Shown here: piece after piece, positions 1-8,870 of the stretch
Numbering within the stretch: the stretch's first letter is position 1
Layout of the letters: the number at the start of each line of letters is the position of its first letter
From: Rickettsiales bacterium
GTDB taxonomy: Bacteria; Pseudomonadota; Alphaproteobacteria; Rickettsiales; JAJNBL01
Length of the DNA stretch: 64,000 bases
Direction of reading: 5' to 3'
NCBI GenBank assembly: GCA_021156175.1
Contig: JAJNBL010000001.1
Location: forward strand, 372,001-436,000
Made by a program: the position numbers and the translations under genes
The notes under the pieces: model-generated
Databases searched by the model: none
What the model saw: the letters and a program-made list of their open reading frames with translations, nothing else
Told to the model about the DNA's origin: nothing

Positions 1-267
1 ACGGGTTACATCCCCCAATTCCCCGCGCTCCTGTGTTTTGTCACCGACAACAAACAGGGTGAAGCGATCCACCACACTCGCCACTTTCTCAACGGATTCA
101 TCGCGCTTTTCACGAATCGCCTTATTTCCGGGAAAACTTTTTCTATTAGTCCGCACCGGCGTTTCCACCGATGAACGCACAACACGATTTTCTCCTAAAG
201 AACTATTCTCTTGAGATGTTTTATCCTGAGGCATAGCAGGCTTTTCCTTAAGAAGAGGGTTACGCAT
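1..267 (-). CDS. Partial N-terminus of a gene coupled to the type I secretion ATPase
   Basis: The first 89 codons are inside the window and the gene runs off its left edge. The ATG overlaps the TAA of the upstream ABC transporter (TAATG), so the two are almost certainly translated together. The visible part is hydrophilic and charged, rich in Ser, Glu, Lys and Arg, with no membrane segment yet. A second possible start is Met12. In PrtD-type operons the gene after the ATPase is normally the HlyD/PrtE membrane fusion protein, so that is the contextual guess. A cytoplasmic tail this long before the first membrane helix would be unusual, and no HlyD motif is visible here. Function is therefore inferred from position only. 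Confidence 0.5.
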   Translation of the reverse strand, partial: MRNPLLKEKPAMPQDKTSQENSSLGENRVVRSSVETPVRTNRKSFPGNKAIREKRDESVEKVASVVDRFTLFVVGDKTQERGELGDVTR

Positions 268-2066
268 TAAACAGCTCCACTACTCGCAGGTTTCGGAGAA
301 GGATGAGCGCTAACAGGCGGTAAAGCACGGGCAGTAGGTTGAGGTGCGTGTGGTTGTGGTTTTGCTTGGGAAGCAGGCGGTTGAGGAATAAGTTGGCTCA
401 ATATTTCATCCCGCGAACCAAAGGAAGCAATCGTTCCTGCTTTTAAGACCAGTATTTTGTCTACCACCGCAAGTACCGCAGGACGATGCGCAATAATAAT
501 TGTCGTAATGTTGCGTTTCTTCGCGACTAACAATGCCTCTTGCAACGCCATCTCTCCTTCCTGATCCAGGTTAGAGTTCGGTTCATCCAACAAAATGAGC
601 TTAGGATCGCCATAGAATGCCCTAGCCAGACCTATCCGCTGACGTTGACCGGCAGAAAGCCCCGATCCACCCGCACCGATTTCGGTCTCGTAGCCATTAG
701 GCAAGCGCAGGATCATCTCATGCACTTGTGCAGCCTGCGCCGCGGCAACCACATCCTCAGCTTTCGCATCGGGATTAAGACGTGCAATATTCTCACGGAT
801 AGTCCCCTCGAATAATTCAACACCTTGCGGTAAATACCCCACATACGAGCCAAATTCTCTACGGTTCCAAGTAAATACATCCGCCCCATCAAGACGCACC
901 ACTCCGCCGGTAGGTTTCCATACTCCCATAATCAGTTTAGCAAGCGTTGATTTCCCCGCAGCACTTGGCCCCACAAGCCCAAGAATTTCACCCGCGTTCA
1001 AAGAAAATCGTATACCTGAAACAATCACTTTCTGCGTACCAGGAGGAGCATAAAGTACGTTTTCAAGCGAAAGATTACCCTTAGGAACAGGAAGGGACAT
1101 GCTATCTTTCCGATCAGGAGTTTGCTTTAAAAGAGTGCTTAACCGTTCATAGGATTTCCGCGCATCCACAAACATTTTCCACGAGCCCATCGCGGCCTCA
1201 AACGGAGCAAGCGCCCGGCCCGCAATAATAGAGCAGGCAATAATGCCTCCGGTCGTAATTTCATGCTTAAGCGCAAGATACGCACCCGCTCCAATCAGCG
1301 CAATCTGGAGAACCATCCGGAAGAAACGGGAGATATTGGTAATTACGCTCGCACGGTAGCTTGCGATATTCTGGAATTCGATTCCGCGCACTTCATTTTT
1401 TTGCCAGTTTTTAACAACCTGCTCCGTCATCCCCATCGCTTCAATGACCTCTGCGTTACGAGAAATCATCTCCACCGCTCGCATATTCGCAACGTTCCCT
1501 TCGTTAGCCTTGGAAAGTATGCTGGTGCCTAACCATTCGGTCAGCAACGCAAGGCCTATTATAACCACAACACTTGCCAAGGTGATCATTCCATTCACGG
1601 GATGGATCATGAAAATGACTGCTATAAAGATAAATGACCACGGCAAATCAAGAAACGCGAGCCCTCCTGAACCTGTCAGGAATGTACGGATTTGGGTAAC
1701 ATCCCGAAGCGACTGGCTACCCATAGGGGAATTTGTCAGCGCCGAACGCGAAATAGTTTTTTCAAGGAAAACCGGAGATAATTTCGTATTAAGCCAATCC
1801 GATACTCGAATCATAACAAAGCTTTTAGCCGTGCTAATCAGTGAAAGCACCACAAAACATACTATCATCACGAGACTAAGCATTAAAAGTGTCACCAGGT
1901 TACCACTGGAGATCACACGATCAAGCACTTGTAACGAATAAATAGGAAGGGCAAGGGTAAGGATGTTTGTTCCCAAACTAAAGCCTAGCAGTATCGCAAA
2001 ACTTCGCCGGCAGGCGTTTAATGCATCATCCAGGATATTCTTTTCCGTCGAACTAAACACATACAC
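267..2066 (-). CDS. Type I secretion system permease/ATPase, PrtD/AprD family
   Basis: A 599-residue half-size ABC exporter. The first ~300 residues are membrane-spanning, with hydrophobic helices near residues 20-45, 55-80, 135-180 and 255-285, and the nucleotide-binding domain follows. Walker A reads GPSAAGKST, the signature LSAGQRQR and Walker B LILLDEPNSNLD. The family exports proteins with C-terminal signals in one step across both membranes, with a membrane fusion protein and TolC. The C-terminus has a proline/alanine-rich tail. The start is GTG; another GTG two codons on sits better behind the AGAGGGGG sequence. The RTX proteins at 45.9-51.2 kb end with a PrtD-type signal and could be substrates, but no substrate gene is adjacent. 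Confidence 0.9.
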   Translation of the reverse strand: MYVFSSTEKNILDDALNACRRSFAILLGFSLGTNILTLALPIYSLQVLDRVISSGNLVTLLMLSLVMIVCFVVLSLISTAKSFVMIRVSDWLNTKLSPVFLEKTISRSALTNSPMGSQSLRDVTQIRTFLTGSGGLAFLDLPWSFIFIAVIFMIHPVNGMITLASVVVIIGLALLTEWLGTSILSKANEGNVANMRAVEMISRNAEVIEAMGMTEQVVKNWQKNEVRGIEFQNIASYRASVITNISRFFRMVLQIALIGAGAYLALKHEITTGGIIACSIIAGRALAPFEAAMGSWKMFVDARKSYERLSTLLKQTPDRKDSMSLPVPKGNLSLENVLYAPPGTQKVIVSGIRFSLNAGEILGLVGPSAAGKSTLAKLIMGVWKPTGGVVRLDGADVFTWNRREFGSYVGYLPQGVELFEGTIRENIARLNPDAKAEDVVAAAQAAQVHEMILRLPNGYETEIGAGGSGLSAGQRQRIGLARAFYGDPKLILLDEPNSNLDQEGEMALQEALLVAKKRNITTIIIAHRPAVLAVVDKILVLKAGTIASFGSRDEILSQLIPQPPASQAKPQPHAPQPTARALPPVSAHPSPKPASSGAV

Positions 2067-2141
2067 CCCCTCTAGGGTTAATTTCAGAATCTAAGCTAAC
2101 GTCTCTGGTTGACCTATCCACTCAGAGCCAAGAGTGTAGGG

Positions 2142-2231
2142 TGGCGGAGGGACGGGGATTCGAACCCCGGACACCCTTGCGGGTGAACACACTTTCCAGG
2201 CGTGCGCCTTAAGCCACTCGGCCATCCCTCC
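2142..2231 (-). tRNA. tRNA-Ser (anticodon GGA)
   Basis: On the minus strand the sequence folds as a class II tRNA. It has a 7-bp acceptor stem (GGAGGGA with TCCCTCC), discriminator G and an encoded CCA at 2142-2144. The anticodon loop CTGGAAA gives GGA, which reads UCC/UCU. The variable arm is long (CACCCGCAAGGGTG), as expected for serine, and the T-loop is GGTTCGAATCC. Confidence 0.96.
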
Positions 2232-2260
2232 AGCCTTTAAAAAAACAAAGCTTAAGCGCT

Positions 2261-2288
2261 AATATAAGGAACTCCTTAGATATTACAA
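2261..2288 (-). promoter_or_regulatory. Probable sigma-70-type promoter of tRNA-Ser
   Basis: On the minus strand TTGTAA is followed after 16 bases by TATATT, which ends about 30 bases before the 5' end of the tRNA. It matches the -35/-10 consensus reasonably well, and no other gene start lies nearby in that direction. Confidence 0.5.
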
Positions 2289-2418
2289 GGCCAACCTCTG
2301 AAGAAATATTCACACTTATCGAAACAGACCCACCCTATTTGCGGATTTTGTTTTGCTTTTCTGATGGTTTTACGGTATAGGGTAAGCTTCGTAATAATCA
2401 TAGATAAAGAGCATTCTT

Positions 2419-2961
2419 ATGGACATAAAAAGCATCAGCACAGGAAAAAATCCTCCTGAAGTCGTCAATGTGGTAATAGAAGTTCCGGCCAATGCCGATC
2501 CTATTAAATACGAATTCGATAAAGACGCTGGAGCCATTGTGGTAGACCGCTTCCTTTCGACCCCGATGCATTATCCGTGCAATTATGGCTTTATCCCTCA
2601 CACTTTGTCAGGCGATGGCGATCCAGCAGACGTACTGGTCGTGGCGCCCTACCCACTTGCACCGGGCTGTGTGATCGCAGTACGTCCAGTAGGCGTACTC
2701 CTGATGGAAGATGAGAGCGGCCAGGATGAGAAAATTCTTGCGGTACCTGTGCAGAAGCTTACAAAACTGTACGATAACGTGAACTCCTATACCGATCTAC
2801 CAGAGTCTTTGCGTGCCCAAATTACGCACTTCTTCGAGCATTATAAAGACTTGGAGAAAGGTAAATGGGTGAAAGTCACCGGATGGGAAGGCGCAGAAAA
2901 AGCAAAATCCCTCATTCTGGAGGCAATTGAAAACGCCGGAAAAAAGTTTGAGGCCGCGTAA
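2419..2961 (+). CDS. ppa: Inorganic pyrophosphatase
   Basis: A 180-residue soluble class A (family I) pyrophosphatase that hydrolyses PPi to two phosphates and pulls biosynthetic reactions forward. The family motif is present: the Asp-rich active-site stretch DGDPADVLV near residues 65-73, preceded by [12 protein letters not shown], with [12 protein letters not shown] near the C-terminus. Length is typical of bacterial PPA. It stands alone between tRNA-Ser and panC and has its own terminator immediately downstream. Confidence 0.97.
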   Translation: MDIKSISTGKNPPEVVNVVIEVPANADPIKYEFDKDAGAIVVDRFLSTPMHYPCNYGFIPHTLSGDGDPADVLVVAPYPLAPGCVIAVRPVGVLLMEDESGQDEKILAVPVQKLTKLYDNVNSYTDLPESLRAQITHFFEHYKDLEKGKWVKVTGWEGAEKAKSLILEAIENAGKKFEAA

Positions 2962-2985
2962 AAGCGGTAACATAATTATGTTGTT

Positions 2986-3022
2986 TAAAGGCGGTACGGC
3001 AAAATAACGTACCGCCTTTTTC
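2986..3022 (+). terminator. Rho-independent terminator after ppa
   Basis: A stem of about 10 bp (AAGGCGGTAC with GTACCGCCTT) encloses an 11-base loop and ends in a T-run. It sits 25 bases after the ppa stop and just before panC, so panC needs its own promoter or read-through. Confidence 0.85.
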
Positions 3023-3037
3023 ATACTAGAGCCAACT

Positions 3038-3895
3038 ATGCCCCAAACCCTTCGCACTGCCCATGAACTCCGCCAGCACCTCACCCCTCTTCGGAGGCAA
3101 GGCAAAACCATCGCATTCGTCCCCACCATGGGCGCACTGCATGAAGGTCATGCGTCGTTGGTCGAGCTGGCACAGAAAACCGCGGATATCGTCGTTGTCA
3201 GCATCTTTGTGAATCCCACCCAATTTGGGAAGGGCGAAGATTTTTTCGTCTATCCCCGCACAGAAGAAGCCGATCTTGCATTGCTTGCAACGAAGCAGGT
3301 TGCTTATGTCTACGCACCTTCTGTTGCCCAAATGTATCCTGACCATCCCAACACGTCGCGCACACGTATTAGCGTATCAGGAATCACCGAGGGCCTTTGC
3401 GGAGCAAGCCGTCCGGGGCATTTTAATGGCGTCGCACTTGTCGTCACCAAACTACTTCTCCAAGTACAGCCAGATTTTGCGATATTCGGCGAAAAAGATT
3501 ACCAGCAAATCGCCGTGATCCGCCAGCTAGTAACGGATTTGGATATTCCTGTCGAAATCATTGCCGCTCCTACTCACCGGGAAAGCGATGGGCTGGCAAT
3601 GTCCTCCCGCAACCGTTATTTAAACCCAGCGGAACGCGTCATTGCTCCTGCGATTTACCGTGAATTATCGAATGCCGCCGCACATATTCGCAACGGCGAA
3701 AATATTTTTATCGCCTGCAAGCAAGTCACTCAAGCGCTTCTCGCAGCAGGATTTGATTCGGTCGATTATTGTGAAGTCCGCGATGCAAAAACGCTTTCTC
3801 CGATCACCGACTACCACTCTCCCAAAACTCCCGCAAGAATTTTCACCGCAGCCCGACTTAAGGGATGCAGACTTATTGACAATCTTCTACTCTAG
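3038..3895 (+). CDS. panC: Pantothenate synthetase (pantoate-beta-alanine ligase)
   Basis: A 285-residue cytoplasmic enzyme that condenses D-pantoate with beta-alanine using ATP, forming pantoyl-AMP, in the pantothenate/coenzyme A pathway. Diagnostic motifs are PTMGALHEGH near residue 30, VSIFVNPTQF near residue 54, FGEKDYQQ near residue 150 and the KMSKS-like loop SDGLAMSSRNRYL near residue 190. Length is normal. No panB lies nearby. The start is 17 bases after the ppa terminator and has only a weak ribosome-binding site. Confidence 0.96.
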   Translation: MPQTLRTAHELRQHLTPLRRQGKTIAFVPTMGALHEGHASLVELAQKTADIVVVSIFVNPTQFGKGEDFFVYPRTEEADLALLATKQVAYVYAPSVAQMYPDHPNTSRTRISVSGITEGLCGASRPGHFNGVALVVTKLLLQVQPDFAIFGEKDYQQIAVIRQLVTDLDIPVEIIAAPTHRESDGLAMSSRNRYLNPAERVIAPAIYRELSNAAAHIRNGENIFIACKQVTQALLAAGFDSVDYCEVRDAKTLSPITDYHSPKTPARIFTAARLKGCRLIDNLLL

Positions 3896-4060
3896 GTGTA
3901 GGGTGTGGATATATGTTGTAGTGAGGGCTGCAATATAGTCTATTCCTAGGGCTTTCGCCTATTGTTGGAATAGAGGGGAAGATCGGACGAATAGCTAGTT
4001 TTTATGTACAGGCCGGAGGGTGCCGTGCTGTAACGTGAATGAAGCGGAGTCTTAAAGATT

Positions 4061-5050
4061 ATGTCCGAGGCAGTGATTTCAGAAAATACCTATGTTATCG
4101 TAGTCGGTAACGAAAAAGGCGGCGCAGGGAAAACCACCACCGCCATGCATCTCATTACGAGTCTTTTGGAACTTGGATTCCGCGTGGGCAGTGTCGACCT
4201 CGATGCCCGTCAACGGAGCCTTTCTCGCTATGTCGAGAACCGCCGCGGCATCATCAAAGAAAAAGGCCTCGATATCCCTCTTCCGTCCCATGGCGTGATT
4301 CGCAAAAGCCCCTTCCCTCTACAAGCAGATGCGGAACGCGATGAAAAAGATCGCCTAGTAGAATGCCTCTCGAAACTTTCTGAGCAATCGGATTTCCTTG
4401 TGATTGATACACCGGGCAGCGATGGTTATCTCTCCCGCGTGGCGCATTCCTATGCAGACATGGTCATCACCCCGATTAATGATAGCTTCATCGACCTTGA
4501 TGTCCTCGCGCACATCCACAAAGATACGCTGGATATCGAACGTCCGGGTGTTTATAGCGAACTGATTTGGGAACAAAAAATCCAACGTGCGAAACGTGCA
4601 AAAAAAGAGATCGAGTGGGTCGTTGTACGCAACCGCCTGAGCAACCTCGATGCTCATAACAAGCGCCGCATGACCGATGCATTAGAGAAACTTGCCCGCC
4701 GGATCGGCTTCCGTGTAAACCCTGGCTTTAGCGAGCGCGTAATTTTCCGTGAATTGTTCCTGCAAGGCCTTACACTGCTTGACCTCACAAAAGAGGGAAC
4801 AGATATTGCCTTTAGCCTCTCCCATGTGGCTGCACGTCAAGAATTGCGTGCCTTCCTCGAAGGGCTAAAGATCCCAAAAGTGGAAGAACGCCTCAACCCT
4901 TCTAAACAAATGGAGGGAGAAAAAGGCATAAAAAAGGAAGAACTCCGGGTAATTTCCAATCCCCGGACGCCACTGAAATCCTCACTCCCCTCACGTGAGC
5001 AGAAAATAACGGCCCTTTCTTCGTTAGAAGCGGAACCTATGGCGGTGTAA
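4061..5050 (+). CDS. mipZ: Division-plane positioning ATPase MipZ
   Basis: A 329-residue ParA/MinD-superfamily P-loop ATPase. The deviant Walker A KGGAGKTTTAMHL starts near residue 20, DLDARQRSLSRYVENR follows near residue 47, DFLVIDTPGSDGYLSR near residue 110, and the MipZ-specific NDSFIDLDVL near residue 145. In Caulobacter, MipZ forms a gradient from the pole by interacting with ParB and inhibits FtsZ off-centre. The gene is alphaproteobacterial, which helps place the organism. The last ~45 residues form a basic, low-complexity tail longer than that of the Caulobacter protein. It appears monocistronic. Confidence 0.9.
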   Translation: MSEAVISENTYVIVVGNEKGGAGKTTTAMHLITSLLELGFRVGSVDLDARQRSLSRYVENRRGIIKEKGLDIPLPSHGVIRKSPFPLQADAERDEKDRLVECLSKLSEQSDFLVIDTPGSDGYLSRVAHSYADMVITPINDSFIDLDVLAHIHKDTLDIERPGVYSELIWEQKIQRAKRAKKEIEWVVVRNRLSNLDAHNKRRMTDALEKLARRIGFRVNPGFSERVIFRELFLQGLTLLDLTKEGTDIAFSLSHVAARQELRAFLEGLKIPKVEERLNPSKQMEGEKGIKKEELRVISNPRTPLKSSLPSREQKITALSSLEAEPMAV

Positions 5051-5082
5051 GCCCTATAGAAAAATGAAAAAACACTAATGAC

Positions 5083-5111
5083 TTGACAGAAGGGCGAGAA
5101 ATCCTTATATC
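5083..5111 (+). promoter_or_regulatory. Strong sigma-70-type promoter of tRNA-Met
   Basis: A perfect TTGACA (5083-5088) and TATATC (5106-5111) are separated by 17 bases, and the -10 box ends 22 bases before the tRNA. The spacer and -10 overlap an inverted repeat that also looks like a mipZ terminator. Confidence 0.75.
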
Positions 5112-5126
5112 TCGCCCTCTCTTTTT
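5091..5126 (+). terminator. Hairpin after mipZ, overlapping the tRNA-Met promoter
   Basis: A 9-bp perfect stem (AGGGCGAGA / TCTCGCCCT) with a 10-base loop is followed by CTCTTTTTG. It fits a Rho-independent terminator for mipZ. The same bases contain the spacer and -10 box of the tRNA promoter, so termination and initiation share DNA. Confidence 0.65.
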
Positions 5127-5133
5127 GTTATCC

Positions 5134-5208
5134 GGCTCGGTAGCTCAGTGGTAGAGCAGGGGAATCATAATCCCTTGGTCGGGGGTTCAAATCCCTCTCG
5201 AGCCACCA
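5134..5208 (+). tRNA. tRNA-Met (anticodon CAT, elongator type)
   Basis: A complete cloverleaf with acceptor GGCTCGG/TCGAGCC (last pair G-U), the D-arm GCTCAGTGGTAGAGC, an anticodon stem around ATCATAATC, the T-loop GGTTCAAATCC and an encoded CCA. A paired first acceptor base argues against initiator tRNA. A CAT anticodon can also belong to tRNA-Ile2, but the general form matches elongator Met. Confidence 0.9.
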
Positions 5209-5265
5209 CCCACCTTCATGTATATTACCCCAAAACTGTTATATTCCACTCAATGTGCATTCGAT

Positions 5266-5733
5266 ATGCAAAATTTTATACGATTATTTATTGCCGTTTT
5301 AGCATGCTTTATTTGCTTTTCTGCCTTTGCAGAGGATGAAGCATGGCCCGAAGGCAGTGCGATGGCGGTTGGGCTTGACCACGTCAAAACACGTGATTAT
5401 TTCAAAAGGCTTTTGGAAAAGAAACATTCTGAATTGATTACCTTAATCGAAAAAGAAGCGGATAGTCGGTTAGTCGACGGATTAAAACAACAGCACACCG
5501 CCTGGCTTGCCTATCAAGAAAAAGAATGTGAAGTCTTTGGAGCAAGTACTGGAGCGGGAGGATCTTGGCCTTCCACGTATGCTGTCGAATGCGAAGCTAG
5601 GGTAATAGAACACCGATTCAAGCGGGTCCGCGCAGCCGTCGAATGTATACGGAAACTCCCCGAAGAAAAAAGAAAATACGAATTAAGCCAATGTATCCAG
5701 CAGATACTTCCCTTTAATTTCAAAGGACAATAA
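5266..5733 (+). CDS. Secreted LprI/DUF1311-like protein
   Basis: From Met at 5266 the product is 155 residues. It begins with a clear signal peptide: a short basic start, the hydrophobic stretch FIRLFIAVLACFICF and a cleavage site near AFA-ED. The mature part is helical and charged, with the W-L-A-Y-Q-E-K-E-C block and paired cysteines typical of the DUF1311 / lysozyme-inhibitor LprI family. It is probably periplasmic. An upstream start at 5218 would add 16 residues before the signal peptide and runs into sequence next to the tRNA, so the later Met is preferred. No direct functional evidence is visible; lysozyme inhibition is known only for some family members. Confidence 0.65.
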   Translation: MQNFIRLFIAVLACFICFSAFAEDEAWPEGSAMAVGLDHVKTRDYFKRLLEKKHSELITLIEKEADSRLVDGLKQQHTAWLAYQEKECEVFGASTGAGGSWPSTYAVECEARVIEHRFKRVRAAVECIRKLPEEKRKYELSQCIQQILPFNFKGQ

Positions 5734-5736
5734 TTT

Positions 5737-6630
5737 TTACGTACTCTCCTCCACTCCCCCTTTGAATATTACAATCAAGTAGATGATCGGCAGCGATAAT
5801 GTAAACGTGCCCATCAGCGGCACTACCATTAACACAGGAAATAATAGCATCAGACTATTCATCCAAACACTTGGAGTTAGCGCCACACAAGCAGCCCGAA
5901 GCGCTGCAGGATAAGAAATCAGATCCTTTTCCTGCACAAAAAGCGGCAGCAACGTATAGCGCAGGATCGCCGCAAAAAAACAGGCAAACATTACTCCAAA
6001 TACCCAGGACGTGCCCACTCCCCATAACCAAAATACATGCCGTGACGCCTCTACTACTTTAAGCCACGAGAGGATTTGCGGGATATCCACCGTCAACTCC
6101 TGTCCTGGCCATTCCGTCACATCAAACAATCCGACAATATTACCAGAAGAGGCCTTATCCGCACGAAGCAGCAACCGTTTATTGGTTAAGAATAAAGGGG
6201 TTTCGGTACTCTCCCAATCGACATCCGCCTGCCTGGTATCAATCACCAGCAACGGCTTGCCAGTTACAGAATCCTTAATCACATACGGCATCGGTTCTGT
6301 AATGGAGAAATTTTGCTCCTTCACATGGATTGGAGGAAGTTGTGCCCCCATATCCAGAATAAAACGCCGATAATCATCCTTTTCCGAGGCATTATCACTG
6401 CTCCGCTGATAACCTTGTTCAACGAGACTGGACATTTCCTTTAAGCGTCCCGACCATACCTCAACCACCACTCCCCATGACAAAATCGAGAGCAACAGGA
6501 GATAACTCAGCCCATACCCTTTTTCCTGCCATACGGCACGCATATAAGGACGTTTGGAGTAAAGCGCCTCTACTGGAGTGAAAAGAATCTCCCGAAGCGC
6601 TGGAAGCAGTTTAGGGTGTAGGGATGGCAT
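5737..6630 (-). CDS. DUF1189-like integral membrane protein
   Basis: A 297-residue membrane protein with one hydrophobic helix near residues 40-58, a soluble middle domain of about 140 residues, and three or four helices between residues 195 and 290. The N-terminal LREILFTPVEALYSKRPYMRAVW and the layout match the DUF1189 family, whose function is not established. It is convergent with the LprI-like gene, with stop codons 3 bases apart. Its neighbours give no functional hint. Confidence 0.6.
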   Translation of the reverse strand: MPSLHPKLLPALREILFTPVEALYSKRPYMRAVWQEKGYGLSYLLLLSILSWGVVVEVWSGRLKEMSSLVEQGYQRSSDNASEKDDYRRFILDMGAQLPPIHVKEQNFSITEPMPYVIKDSVTGKPLLVIDTRQADVDWESTETPLFLTNKRLLLRADKASSGNIVGLFDVTEWPGQELTVDIPQILSWLKVVEASRHVFWLWGVGTSWVFGVMFACFFAAILRYTLLPLFVQEKDLISYPAALRAACVALTPSVWMNSLMLLFPVLMVVPLMGTFTLSLPIIYLIVIFKGGVEEST

Positions 6631-6841
6631 CGAACTTCCGTATCAAGTTATAAAAAAACACCATAGCATAGCAGGAATTATCTGACCAGACGAACGCTAT
6701 GTACGGTTGTAGAACTTTTTACCTTTCTTCTCTTCTAAAATACGACAAAAGGATTGTATAGAGCGCACATTTCTTGTATATCCCCAGATAATTCCTGGAA
6801 GTGGCCGGGTTGCTCTAACATTAAGGCTTTAAGAGGCACCA

Positions 6842-8848
6842 ATGCTTGAAAAACGCGCGCTTACGCTAGCTGCTACCCATCAAGAGATGGCAAACGCCAT
6901 TCGCGCCCTTTCCATGGACGCCGTACAAAAGGCAAATTCCGGGCATCCAGGCATGCCAATGGGTATGGCCGATGTAGCAACCGTCCTCTTCCGCGACTTC
7001 CTTAAATTTGATCCCAAACACCCACACTGGCCAGATCGCGACCGCTTTATTCTCTCTGCAGGCCATGGCTCCATGCTACTTTATGCGCTGCTGTACCTCA
7101 CGGGCTACGAAGATATTTCATTAGACGACATTAAAAATTTCCGCCAACTGGGCGCTAAAACGGCTGGCCATCCCGAATACGGCCATGCGGAGGGTATTGA
7201 AACCACCACCGGCCCACTCGGCCAAGGTCTTGCAAATGCGGTTGGATTTGCAATCGCAGAACAACTTCTCGCTGCCCGTTTTGGTGCAAAAACCGTTGAC
7301 CATCATACCTATGTGATCGCTGGCGATGGCTGCCTTATGGAAGGAATTAGCCAGGAAGCCATTTCGTTAGCAGGACACCTGAAGCTCGGAAAATTGATCG
7401 TCCTGTGGGATGACAACCTCATCTCCATTGATGGACCGACATCTCTTAGCACCTCAGACGACCAAAAGAAGCGTTTTGAAGCTTCCGGCTGGGATGTGCA
7501 GGCAGTCAACGGACATGACGCGGATGCGGTCTCGCACGCGATTGCGAAAGCCAGAGAAACCAACACCCCATCACTCATTGCCTGTCGAACCACCATCGGC
7601 TATGGCGCTCCGACCAAAGCAGGAAGCTCCAGCTCACATGGCTCTCCTTTGGGGAAAGATGAAATCGAAGGCGCTCGCAAAAATCTTGGCTGGGCGCATG
7701 CACCTTTTGAAATTCCACCTCACATCCTCTCAAGCTGGAGAGAAGTAGGAAATAACGGCGCTTCCGCGTATAAAGCCTGGAATTCTGCCGCCTCAACCCT
7801 TCCCAACAAATCAGAGTTTGATCGTCTTATGAAAGGCGATTTGCCTGCAAGCTTTACCCAAACAATTGATGCTTTCAAACAGCAAATGTCCACTGAGAAA
7901 CCGGCATGGGCAACGCGGAAATCTTCCGGTAAAGTGCTCGAAGCCCTGGTTCCTGTTGTACCGGAACTGATTGGCGGCTCGGCAGATTTGACTGGCTCGA
8001 ATCTCACCAAAACCGGCACACAAAAGCCTGTGACCGCGCAAGATTTCAGCGGGAATTACCTCTATTACGGCATCCGCGAACACGGCATGGCCGCTGCGAT
8101 GAACGGCATGGCACTCCATGGCGGCGTAATCCCTTACGGCGGAACCTTCCTCGTATTCACCGACTATTGCCGCCCATCCATCCGTCTTTCTGCACTCATG
8201 GGCAAACGGGTGATCTATGTGATGACGCACGATTCCATCGGTCTTGGCGAAGATGGCCCAACCCACCAGCCGGTGGAGCATATGGCGGCACTTCGCGTGA
8301 TCCCGAACCTCTATACCTTCCGCCCTGCGGATGCGGTGGAAACAGCAGAATGCTGGCAGATTGCGTTGGAATCGACTTCAACGCCTTCGGTTTTGGCGCT
8401 TACCCGTCAGGAAGTCCCAACACTTCGGACAGAACACACAAAAGAAAATCTTTGCCGCAAAGGTGCGTATATACTGGCCGAAGCCGCAGGTGGCAAGGTC
8501 GATGTGACGATCTTCGCAACCGGTTCGGAAGTAATGCTCGCCATCGAAGCCAAAGCACGTCTGGAAGCCGAGAAGTTGGGTGTACGCGTAATTTCAGTAC
8601 CGAGCACGGAACTCTTTGACGCACAAGAGAAAGACTATAAACTGAACCTATTATGCAATGACAGTATCAAAGTTGCGGTGGAAGCTGCATCGGTGCAAGG
8701 TTGGGAGAAATATATCGGCCCACATGGCATTTTCGTAGGCATGCAAGGCTTCGGCGCTTCGGGTCCTGCGGAAGAGCTCTATAAACATTTCGGCATCACG
8801 ACCGATGCCATTGTGGAACGGGTTAAAGCCAAGCACGCAACGAAATAA
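6842..8848 (+). CDS. tkt: Transketolase
   Basis: A 668-residue thiamine-diphosphate enzyme that moves two-carbon units between ketoses and aldoses in the non-oxidative pentose phosphate pathway. It has the TPP-binding motif GDGCLMEGISQEAISLAG near residue 160, PGMPMGMAD near residue 36, GHPEYGHAEGIETTTGPLGQG near residue 103, and GIREHGMAAAMNGMA and EDGPTHQPVEH in the C-terminal half. It is the first gene of a tkt-gap-pgk operon, with 22 bases to gap. The first ATG is taken although the family usually begins close to MANAIRALSMDA; the ~15-residue extension is plausible. Confidence 0.97.
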   Translation: MLEKRALTLAATHQEMANAIRALSMDAVQKANSGHPGMPMGMADVATVLFRDFLKFDPKHPHWPDRDRFILSAGHGSMLLYALLYLTGYEDISLDDIKNFRQLGAKTAGHPEYGHAEGIETTTGPLGQGLANAVGFAIAEQLLAARFGAKTVDHHTYVIAGDGCLMEGISQEAISLAGHLKLGKLIVLWDDNLISIDGPTSLSTSDDQKKRFEASGWDVQAVNGHDADAVSHAIAKARETNTPSLIACRTTIGYGAPTKAGSSSSHGSPLGKDEIEGARKNLGWAHAPFEIPPHILSSWREVGNNGASAYKAWNSAASTLPNKSEFDRLMKGDLPASFTQTIDAFKQQMSTEKPAWATRKSSGKVLEALVPVVPELIGGSADLTGSNLTKTGTQKPVTAQDFSGNYLYYGIREHGMAAAMNGMALHGGVIPYGGTFLVFTDYCRPSIRLSALMGKRVIYVMTHDSIGLGEDGPTHQPVEHMAALRVIPNLYTFRPADAVETAECWQIALESTSTPSVLALTRQEVPTLRTEHTKENLCRKGAYILAEAAGGKVDVTIFATGSEVMLAIEAKARLEAEKLGVRVISVPSTELFDAQEKDYKLNLLCNDSIKVAVEAASVQGWEKYIGPHGIFVGMQGFGASGPAEELYKHFGITTDAIVERVKAKHATK

Positions 8849-8870
8849 CAACACACAATAAAGCATAGTT

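Noticed and set aside
1444-1941. 165-aa plus-strand ORF opposite the ABC exporter
   Set aside because: It lies fully inside a well-supported gene on the other strand, has no start signals and a biased composition; a shadow frame.
3939-3974. CTATTCC...GGAATAG inverted repeat between panC and mipZ
   Set aside because: A 7-bp stem with a 22-base loop and no T-run is too weak to call a terminator or an operator.
5148-5339. 63-aa ORF starting inside tRNA-Met
   Set aside because: It begins inside the tRNA and overlaps the LprI-like signal peptide in another frame.
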